Positions 8,822 through 15,361 of a DNA stretch of 64,000 nt are shown here, one piece after another. The notes beneath the pieces were generated by a model. The model had not been told where the DNA came from and made no database searches. It saw only the letters and a list, made by a program, of their open reading frames with translations. Source of the stretch: Planctomycetota bacterium (GTDB lineage Bacteria > Planctomycetota > PLA2 > JAEUHO01); the NCBI GenBank assembly GCA_028281445.1, contig JANQJW010000056.1:1-64000 (forward strand). The letters run 5' to 3'. The position numbers were made by a program, and so were the translations under genes. Position 1 is the first letter of the stretch. Each line of letters starts with the position of its first letter.

Positions 8822-9029
8822 TGTCCCCGGTCCTCAAAGTAGGCACGTACTGCCCCCCGGATGCTCGGCGGCGCTTCGCCATCCGCTCCTCGAGTGGCGG
8901 ACCACGAGTCGTCGCGGATGGCTTTGCAGCGCCTTCGCCCCGGTGGGCCGATTGCGAGCGTGCAGGACTCGCGCCCAGCCTCGTCCGGCTGCTTGGTCAC
9001 TGTCCGGCGCGGGAAAGCGAGCTGCGCTA

Positions 9030-10559
9030 GTGGCCGCCGCCTCGAAGCTGACGATCGGCGGGAGTCTGTCGATCGAGCAGGCGCTGGCGGGCAGCAAGCG
9101 CCCCCACCGGCTGGCGCTTGCGCGCGGCGCTGCGGGGCGAATCGCCGCGTCCGCCAAGCGCATCCGCAAGGCGGTCGACGACGACGAGTGGGTCTACGGC
9201 GTCACGACGGGCTTCGGCAGCAACGCCGTCAACCCGATTCAAGCCGATCAAGCGCCCGCCCTGCAGCACAACCTGCTGGTGAGCCACGCATTCGGCGACG
9301 GACCGCCACTCGACGACGAAACCGTACGCCTCGCACTCCTACTTCGGATCCACGCGCTCGCGCAAGGCCACTCCGGCATCCGGCGCTCGACGCTCGACTC
9401 CTTGATCGCGCTGTACGAGAAGAACGTGCTTGCCGTGATTCCCTCACGGGGCAGCGTCGGCGCGAGCGGCGACCTCGCACCGCTCTCCTACCTCGCTCTC
9501 CCGCTGATCGGCGAGGGCAAGGCCCGATTCGCCGGCAAGACGATGACGGCCAAGGCCGCGCTGAAGAAGGCGGGCCTGAAGCCGGTCGAGCTCTCCTACA
9601 AGGAGGGCCTGGCGCTGGTGAACGGCATGCAGATCACGCTCGCGCTCGGGCTGCAGGCTCTCGAGCGTGCCGAGACGGCGCTGCTGACGGCGGACGTCTG
9701 CGCGGCGTTGTGTCTGGAGGCGCTGGCGGGACGCAAGGAAGCGATCGACAAGCGCATCCACGAGGTCCGCCGCCACCCGGGGCAGCGCGCCGCTGCCGCG
9801 CGCATGCGCAAGGTCGTCCAGGGCAGCAAGCTGGTGAACGCACGCATCAGTGACATTCCGGGCAAGCGCAAGGCCCCGCAGGACGCCTACGGGATCCGTT
9901 GCGCCCCGCAGGTCCACGGCGGCGTGGCAGACGGCATCACGCACGTACGCGAGGTCTTCGCACGGGAGATCGACGCGATCACCGACAACCCGCTGGTCTT
10001 CGGCGACGACATCCTCTCCGGCGGCAACTTCCACGGCGAGGCCATCGCGCTCGCCGCAGATCATCTCAAGCTCTGCACGCATGAGCTGGGCAACATCAGC
10101 GAACGCCGCACCGCGACGCTGATCGACCATCACATGAGCGAAGGGCTGCCCCCCTATCTGGCGCCGAAGAGCGGGCTGCACTCGGGCTTCATGATCCCGC
10201 AGTACGTCGCCGCGGCCCTGGTCAGCGAGAGCAAGACGCTGTGTTTCCCGGCGTCTGCGGACTCGATCCCCACGGGCGCCAACATCGAGGACCACGTCAG
10301 CATGGGTCCGATCGCCGCCCGTCGCGCGAACGAAGTCGCGGGCCTCGTCGAGGCGGTCCTGGCCATCGAGCTCATGGCGACGAGCCAGGCGATCGAGCTG
10401 CGTGACCACAACCCGGGCCGTCGCTCGGCAGCGGTCGTCGCGAAGGTACGGACGGCCGTTCCCTTCCGTGCCGAGGACGCGCCGTGGCGCGACGGCCTGG
10501 AGCAGGTCAAGGCGCTCGTGCGAGACGGTGCCATTGCGCGCGCTGCGGGCGTACGCTGA
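9030..10559 (+). CDS. hutH: Histidine ammonia-lyase
   Basis: A 509-residue aromatic amino acid ammonia-lyase, most like histidine ammonia-lyase, which converts L-histidine to trans-urocanate and ammonia. The self-processing Ala-Ser-Gly triad that forms the MIO cofactor is at residues 145-147 within SRGSVGASGDLAPL. The substrate-pocket segments VYGVTTGFGSNA and EIDAITDNPLVF are also present. The start is taken as GTG 9030, because this gives the family's normal length; the ribosome site is weak, and upstream codons are open but not family-like. No hutU, hutI or hutG lies beside it. It sits four bases before hisS instead, so its role could be histidine turnover or production of urocanate. A phenylalanine/tyrosine lyase or aminomutase activity cannot be excluded from sequence reading alone. 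Confidence 0.88.
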   Translation: MAAASKLTIGGSLSIEQALAGSKRPHRLALARGAAGRIAASAKRIRKAVDDDEWVYGVTTGFGSNAVNPIQADQAPALQHNLLVSHAFGDGPPLDDETVRLALLLRIHALAQGHSGIRRSTLDSLIALYEKNVLAVIPSRGSVGASGDLAPLSYLALPLIGEGKARFAGKTMTAKAALKKAGLKPVELSYKEGLALVNGMQITLALGLQALERAETALLTADVCAALCLEALAGRKEAIDKRIHEVRRHPGQRAAAARMRKVVQGSKLVNARISDIPGKRKAPQDAYGIRCAPQVHGGVADGITHVREVFAREIDAITDNPLVFGDDILSGGNFHGEAIALAADHLKLCTHELGNISERRTATLIDHHMSEGLPPYLAPKSGLHSGFMIPQYVAAALVSESKTLCFPASADSIPTGANIEDHVSMGPIAARRANEVAGLVEAVLAIELMATSQAIELRDHNPGRRSAAVVAKVRTAVPFRAEDAPWRDGLEQVKALVRDGAIARAAGVR

Positions 10560-10563
10560 GCCC

Positions 10564-11871
10564 ATGTCCAAGGACCGCATCCAACCGCGCACACTCAAGG
10601 GCTTTCGCGATCTGATGCCGGCTCAAGCGCTGCGCCGCGCCCAGCTCATCCGCATCGTCGAAGACGTGTTCCGAGCGCATGGCTACGGCCCGATCGACAC
10701 GCCGATCCTCGAGTACGCCGAGATCATCAAGGGCAAGTCCGGCGGCGAGACGGACAAGGAGCTCTTCGAGTTCACCGACAAGGGCGGACGCGAGGTGGCG
10801 CTCCGAAACGACCTCACGGTTCCTCTCGCGCGCTATGTGGCGCAGCACGAGGGCAAGCTCGTGTTTCCGTTCCGGCGCTACCACATTGGCCTCGCGTTTC
10901 GCGGGGAGCGTCCGCAGCGCGGCCGCGCGCGGGAGTTCCTCCAATGCGACGCCGATCTGGTCGGACCGGTCGGGGTCGCCGCGGACGCCGAAGCCTTGAT
11001 CGTGATGGCGGCGGCCTACGAGGCCCTCGGCGTCGGCAAGGTCACGCTGCGCGTGAACGACCGACGGATCCTCAACGGCGTGCTGGAGCTTCTCGGTGCG
11101 TCCGAGCAGGCGGTGCCTGTGCTGCGTGCGCTCGACAAGCGCGAGAAGCACGGCGAAGACGTCGTGCGGAAGGAGATGTCGGCAGCAGGCCTCGCAGACG
11201 ACGCGATCGATCGGGTGCTCGCGCTTTGCGTGCCGCGTGACGACGACGAGGCGACGCTGGCGGCTCTGGAAGAAGCCGTGGGCGACAGCGAGGTCGGGCG
11301 GCAAGGCGTCGAAGACCTGGCGGCGGTGCGTACGCTGTTCCTCGCGTCGGGCTACGCGTCGGAAGCGATGCAGATCGATCCGAGCATCGCGCGCGGGCTC
11401 GACTATTACACCGGCATCGTGGTCGAAGCCCAGATGGACGCTCTGCCCGACATCGGCAGCGTGGGCGGCGGCGGCCGCTATGACGACCTCGCCGGCATCT
11501 ACACGAAGTCGCGGCTGCCGGGCGTCGGCTTCACGGTCGGCATCACTCGGTTGATGGACGCCATGGAGGCGCTGGCGCAGAGCACCGCGGCGGACAGCCC
11601 GACCGACGCGCTGGTGGTCCAGAACGATCCGGCTCAGCTGGCGGTGGCCTTCGCATTCGCGGCGGCCCTCCGACGGGATGGGATTGCGGCAGAGGTCTTC
11701 CCGGAGGCGAAGAAGCACGGCCAGCAGATGCGCTACGCGGATCGCAAGGGCATACCCTTCGTCTTCACGCCGGAAGGCTCCGGCGGCTTCCACGGCAAGC
11801 GCATGAGCGACGGCGAAACCCAGGCGTGCGCCGACGCGTCGGCAGCAGGCGCCTGGATGAGAGGAAGCTGA
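10564..11871 (+). CDS. hisS: Histidyl-tRNA synthetase
   Basis: A 435-residue class II aminoacyl-tRNA synthetase that charges tRNA-His. The N-terminus RTLKGFRDLMP is the family opening. Motif 2 is visible as FRYHIGLAFRGERPQRGRAREF. The histidine-specific segment GLDYYTGIVVEA and motif 3 (LPGVGFTVGITRL) follow. The C-terminal anticodon-binding domain begins around residue 340 (ALVVQNDPAQLAVAFAFAAALR). The start at ATG 10564 follows the hutH stop by four bases without a clear ribosome site, which suggests coupling to hutH. The length matches bacterial enzymes. Confidence 0.92.
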   Translation: MSKDRIQPRTLKGFRDLMPAQALRRAQLIRIVEDVFRAHGYGPIDTPILEYAEIIKGKSGGETDKELFEFTDKGGREVALRNDLTVPLARYVAQHEGKLVFPFRRYHIGLAFRGERPQRGRAREFLQCDADLVGPVGVAADAEALIVMAAAYEALGVGKVTLRVNDRRILNGVLELLGASEQAVPVLRALDKREKHGEDVVRKEMSAAGLADDAIDRVLALCVPRDDDEATLAALEEAVGDSEVGRQGVEDLAAVRTLFLASGYASEAMQIDPSIARGLDYYTGIVVEAQMDALPDIGSVGGGGRYDDLAGIYTKSRLPGVGFTVGITRLMDAMEALAQSTAADSPTDALVVQNDPAQLAVAFAFAAALRRDGIAAEVFPEAKKHGQQMRYADRKGIPFVFTPEGSGGFHGKRMSDGETQACADASAAGAWMRGS

Positions 11872-11875
11872 ACCC

Positions 11876-12142
11876 ATGTCCGAACCCCGTCCGCTCGTCG
11901 TGAACCTCGATCCGGGCAAGCACGCGATCTGCTGCTGTGGCAAGACGGGCAACGCGCCGTTCTGCGACGGCAGTCATTCGGGTACGGAGTTCCGGCCGGA
12001 CATCGTCGACGTCAAGGACGTCGCGATGAACATCGCGTGGTGCGTGTGCCGCAGCAGCGGCAAGGTCCCCTACTGCGATGGCAGCCACCGCCAGTTCTGG
12101 GACAATCCCGAGAAGCCGCCGATGAAACCCGAGAAAGACTGA
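11876..12142 (+). CDS. Dual CDGSH iron-sulfur protein
   Basis: An 88-residue protein with two complete CDGSH [2Fe-2S] binding motifs: CCCGKTGNAPFCDGSH at about residues 18-34 and CVCRSSGKVPYCDGSH at about 57-72. Both keep the three cysteines and one histidine that hold the cluster. Proteins of this type transfer electrons or clusters and respond to redox state. No membrane anchor is present, so it is cytosolic. It starts four bases after hisS and is followed two bases later by the ArsI-like gene, so it probably belongs to a transcript running to the SlyX-like gene. The specific partner is not evident. Confidence 0.88.
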   Translation: MSEPRPLVVNLDPGKHAICCCGKTGNAPFCDGSHSGTEFRPDIVDVKDVAMNIAWCVCRSSGKVPYCDGSHRQFWDNPEKPPMKPEKD

Positions 12143-12144
12143 GC

Positions 12145-12597
12145 GTGAAGACGCGCATCCACATCAGCCTGCAGGTCGGCGATCTGGACAAGTCGATCGC
12201 CTTCTACACGCGCCTCTTCGGCGAAGGGCCCTCGAAGGTCAAGAGCGACTATGCGAACTGGCGTCTCGACGAGCCGGGCTTGCACCTGGCGCTCGTGCAC
12301 AACGCGTCAGCCCCCACCAAGGAGACGCACGAGCACTTCGGTGTCGAGCTCTTCGACGAAGCCGAGCTGACGAACTGGCAGGGTCGCGCCGCGGAGGCCG
12401 GTCTCGCGCTGCGTACCGAGGAGCAGGTGACATGCTGCTACGCGGTCGCGGACAAGTTCTGGGCAGAGGACCCCGACGGCAACGAGTGGGAGTTCTGGGT
12501 CCGCTCGGGGGAAGCGGACTCGATGAAGGCGGACGCGATGCCGATGGCCACGCAGGCGGATGCCTCACCTGATGCCGCCGAGCCCTGCTGCGAATGA
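12145..12597 (+). CDS. ArsI/CadI-like VOC (glyoxalase-fold) protein
   Basis: A 150-residue vicinal-oxygen-chelate protein closest to the ArsI/CadI group. ArsI enzymes cleave the carbon-arsenic bond of trivalent methyl- or aromatic arsenicals. The diagnostic vicinal cysteine pair is present (C97-C98 in QVTCCYAV), with metal-ligand candidates H6, H64 and E116 (DGNEWEFW). An additional Cys pair lies at the extreme C-terminus (EPCCE). The start is GTG 12145, giving KTRIHISLQVGDLDKSI as in the family; no ATG fits. No arsR, arsM or arsenic transporter gene is adjacent, so arsenic chemistry is inferred from residues only. A general VOC dioxygenase or lyase role is the alternative. Confidence 0.75.
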   Translation: MKTRIHISLQVGDLDKSIAFYTRLFGEGPSKVKSDYANWRLDEPGLHLALVHNASAPTKETHEHFGVELFDEAELTNWQGRAAEAGLALRTEEQVTCCYAVADKFWAEDPDGNEWEFWVRSGEADSMKADAMPMATQADASPDAAEPCCE

Positions 12598-12624
12598 ACC
12601 GCTCTCTCTGTGAGAGGAACCAGG

Positions 12625-12834
12625 ATGCCCTACGTCAACGTCAAGATCACGAAGACCGGTGTGACGGCCGAGCAGAAGTCGCAGATCGTCAAGGAAATCA
12701 CCGAGACGCTCGCGAACGTGCTCGGCAAGAACCCCGAGCACACGCACGTCGTGATCGACGAGGTCGAGCTGGAGAATTGGGGCTACGCCGGGATGCTCAC
12801 CACGGAGTGGCTCGAGAAGCAGACCGAGGAATGA
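12625..12834 (+). CDS. 4-oxalocrotonate tautomerase-like protein
   Basis: A 69-residue protein with the tautomerase hallmark, a proline directly after the initiator methionine (MPYVNVKITKTGVTAEQK), which becomes the catalytic N-terminal Pro-1. The rest follows the 4-OT fold (QIVKEITETLANVLGKNPEH, THVVIDEVELENWGYAG). Family members interconvert keto and enol forms of small acids; the substrate here is unknown. GAGAGG lies upstream of ATG 12625 at a good distance. Its stop codon overlaps the start of the SlyX-like gene (ATGA), indicating translational coupling. Confidence 0.85.
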   Translation: MPYVNVKITKTGVTAEQKSQIVKEITETLANVLGKNPEHTHVVIDEVELENWGYAGMLTTEWLEKQTEE

Positions 12835-13022
12835 GCGACGAACGCCTGATCGATCTAGAGAGCCGCCTCATGCACCAGGAGAAGCTCCTGGAGCAGCTCA
12901 ACGAGGTCGTCACAGAACAGCAGTCGATGATCGAGCGGTTGCAGCGTGAGCTGGCCGCGCTCCGGGAGCAGTTCTCCCACGTCGGCGAGGAGCAGGCCGA
13001 GGAGCCGCCGCCGCACTACTAG
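12831..13022 (+). CDS. slyX: SlyX-like coiled-coil protein
   Basis: A 63-residue protein that is almost entirely one amphipathic coiled coil (LIDLESRLMHQEKLLEQLNE, then IERLQRELAALREQF) and ends in a Pro-rich tail EEPPPHY. This matches the SlyX family in length, heptad pattern and the terminal PPPHY-type motif. The family's function is not known. Its ATG overlaps the tautomerase stop codon. It converges on the sigma-fusion gene with an 18-base gap and no obvious terminator. Confidence 0.78.
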   Translation: MSDERLIDLESRLMHQEKLLEQLNEVVTEQQSMIERLQRELAALREQFSHVGEEQAEEPPPHY

Positions 13023-13040
13023 CTCTGCTTGAGCCTGGCC

Positions 13041-15290
13041 CTACTTCGGCTCGTCTGCGAAGTCGATGATCGTGCGTTCGCCGGGCCGCACTTCGAGCTC
13101 GCGGGCCTGATTCGCCCCGTCCAGCTGCAGGGTAAGGACGTAGCGTCCCGGCTCGATGCGCGTGAAGAGGCGCACGTCGGGCTCGAGGTTCTCGATGCCC
13201 TTGTGGCGCACGTTGTTGCCCTTGGAATCACGCAGGACCAGCCCCTTGCGCTGCCACTTCGCCGGGAGCTTGATCTCGATGGACCCGGCACGAGCGAAGC
13301 GGATCTCGACGTGACGGCTTTCGCCCCCGCCCACCGTGACCCGCGTCTCCTGGCGCACGAAGCGTGGATCGAAGCCTCGCTCGTCCCCACGGATCTGGAA
13401 AGCCAGCCGATGGGAACCCGCAGGAAGCGTGACGGTGAGCTCACCGCGGAAGTCCTCGTGCGTGGTTCCGACCCCGTAGGACACGGTGCTCTCGCGCTCT
13501 CTCGTGCGAACGATCCGCTCGTACCAGCGCGTCCAATTGACCCGCGACACCGGATCACCACGGTCGTCCGCGAAGGAGAACGTGACGGTTCCGACGGACT
13601 CCGGACGCGGCTGCAGGTACACCTCGAGAACGCGCTCCGTTCGCGGCGCACCGTAGTCGAGCGTGAGCGGCTCACTCGGCGCGTAGCCCTCGGCGTAGAC
13701 CCGCAACGTCTCCACCTCACCGGGCGGCCTCTCGCGGTGGACGGGCCCTTTCGCGATCTGCTGTTCCCAGCTGTCGCCTGTATCGGTCACACGGTACAGG
13801 TCGCGGTTCTCGTCGATGGGCTCGCGCGACACGGCGTCGAAGACGAGAACCGTGAAGCGCCCCGTGGCGTGCATGCGGACTTCGACGTCACGCGCCCCGG
13901 CTTCGGCCTGGACCGCCGGTTTCGGCGCCTGCCCGACGTACTCGCCCTTCTTCGCGAACACCCGCGGATGGATCCTGTATCGGCCCGGCAGCAGCCCCTT
14001 GATCTCGAAGCGACCCGCCGAATCGGCGCGGCCCCTCCACGTGCGCAATGGCTCGGGGTGCCACGGCTGACCATCGATCGGGCTGGCATACACCGACCTC
14101 TGCAACGGACGACCGTCGGGGGCCAGCAACGTGCCCGTGATCGAGAGCCCGGCCACGAGCTCGACGCGTACGTGCTCCTCCTTGCCCGCGAAGGCGACGT
14201 CGCGAACCTGCGGCGCGTAGTGCCCGCGCTTCCAGACAACCAGCCGCACACCGTTGCGAGGCCAGAACCACGTCTTGCCCTCGTGCAACGTCGTGCCGCC
14301 GCCCACGCGCTCGTTCTTGTCGTCGAGGAGAGAAGCCGTGGCACCGATCACAGCGTTGCCCGCCTCGTCGACAACCTGCAAGAAGAGCCACGCCTGGTTG
14401 GGATCGCTGAGATCCACAACGGTGGGCTTCGTCGTCCCGGCTTGGTCTGCTGCCGCGGCCGGCCCGTCGGGGGTCACCGTCGCCGCGTCCCGCCCCGCTC
14501 CCATCAGGGACGGTGCCTCGCGGGCGGCCTCATCGCTGGCTGGCGATGGCCTCGTTCCGTCAGAGCTTGCGCTGAGGAACAGGCCGGCCGCGACGGCAGC
14601 CACGCCGAGTGTTGCTCCAACGATCTTCGTGCCCGTGCCCATGAGCAGTCCTCCGAGAAGCAGCGCACCCCATCCGCCCGTCGTCGCGATGCCACTGGTG
14701 GCAGCGGCGACGGTCGCGGCCGCGCGCGGCGGCATCTCCAGCGGGATGACTGCGAGCAGCGCAGGCGCACTTCGCCCCAGCCGCGCGCGGAGCCGGCCCG
14801 AGGCGCGATGCACGCGCACCCGACACGCGTTCGGCGAGATGCCGAGCACGTAGGCCATTTCGCGGTAGTCGAGGTCGTACAGGTAGCGGAAGACCAGCGC
14901 CTGGCGATCGGACGCCTCGAGCTGTTCGAGCGCATGCTCTACCCGCTCGCGCACCTCGAACGTGCCAGGATCACAAGCCCGCGAAGTCTCGATGACGCGG
15001 GTTTCGTGGTGTTGTCGTCGCCGGGCGGCGCGTCGCTTCACGGTGGCCTTCAAGGAGACCGAGCGCATCAGCCACGCGCCCACACCGACGCGCGCCGGAC
15101 GCCCGCTCCCCTCGCGCGCCAGCTCGGCCAGGGACTCCTGGACGACCTCCTCGGCGTCGTGCGGACCAAGGCCCGCGCGCCGTGCTGCGTCGAGGAGGGC
15201 GGGCAGCTCCGGGCGCACGAGCTGCTCGAACGCGGCGTCGTCGCGCGTAGTGCGCCAGGCGGACCAGAGAGCGGTCGGAGCAGTTGCCAT
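13041..15290 (-). CDS. ECF sigma factor fused to TM segment and carboxypeptidase-regulatory-like domains (paralogue A)
   Basis: A 749-residue one-piece fusion. Residues 15-85 are a sigma-70 region 2 (GLGPHDAEEVVQESLAELA). Residues 115-170 are region 4 with its DNA-binding helix-turn-helix (DYREMAYVLGISPNACRVRV). A hydrophobic stretch at about 205-240 (GALLLGGLLMGTGTKIVGAT) looks like a membrane anchor. About 500 residues of beta-rich repeats follow, including two carboxypeptidase-regulatory-like modules (GTLLAPDGRPLQRS, GRFEIKGLLPGRYRIHPRVF). If the anchor is inserted, the sigma part would be cytoplasmic and the repeats extracytoplasmic, so the molecule could sense the envelope without a separate anti-sigma factor; this is inference. 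The start is taken at 15290, matching the start and leader of paralogue B; an in-frame ATG at 15323 is less likely. Confidence 0.8.
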   Translation of the reverse strand: MATAPTALWSAWRTTRDDAAFEQLVRPELPALLDAARRAGLGPHDAEEVVQESLAELAREGSGRPARVGVGAWLMRSVSLKATVKRRAARRRQHHETRVIETSRACDPGTFEVRERVEHALEQLEASDRQALVFRYLYDLDYREMAYVLGISPNACRVRVHRASGRLRARLGRSAPALLAVIPLEMPPRAAATVAAATSGIATTGGWGALLLGGLLMGTGTKIVGATLGVAAVAAGLFLSASSDGTRPSPASDEAAREAPSLMGAGRDAATVTPDGPAAAADQAGTTKPTVVDLSDPNQAWLFLQVVDEAGNAVIGATASLLDDKNERVGGGTTLHEGKTWFWPRNGVRLVVWKRGHYAPQVRDVAFAGKEEHVRVELVAGLSITGTLLAPDGRPLQRSVYASPIDGQPWHPEPLRTWRGRADSAGRFEIKGLLPGRYRIHPRVFAKKGEYVGQAPKPAVQAEAGARDVEVRMHATGRFTVLVFDAVSREPIDENRDLYRVTDTGDSWEQQIAKGPVHRERPPGEVETLRVYAEGYAPSEPLTLDYGAPRTERVLEVYLQPRPESVGTVTFSFADDRGDPVSRVNWTRWYERIVRTRERESTVSYGVGTTHEDFRGELTVTLPAGSHRLAFQIRGDERGFDPRFVRQETRVTVGGGESRHVEIRFARAGSIEIKLPAKWQRKGLVLRDSKGNNVRHKGIENLEPDVRLFTRIEPGRYVLTLQLDGANQARELEVRPGERTIIDFADEPK

Positions 15291-15329
15291 CCACCCGTAC
15301 CTATCCGCCGGGTGGCCGGGCATTACAAG
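15291..15329 (-). promoter_or_regulatory. Leader element shared with paralogue B (copy A)
   Basis: The 39 bases directly upstream of this sigma-fusion start align without gaps to the 39 bases upstream of the second fusion gene, 31 identical by hand count. Fully conserved blocks are CCCGGCGG and TAGGTACGGGT. The weaker outer block is CTTGWAATG. TAGGT may serve as the ribosome site, and the outer block could be part of an ECF-type promoter. Similarity continues weakly for about ten more bases (AAACTCCGAC versus AAACCCGAC). Confidence 0.5.
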
Positions 15330-15361
15330 GGCGTCGGAGTTTTACAACTCGGCCGGCGGCC

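Noticed and set aside
8822..9029. Possible small gene between the FHA-like gene and hutH
   Set aside because: Frames on either strand lack a ribosome site and any recognisable composition; I see no feature in these 208 bases.
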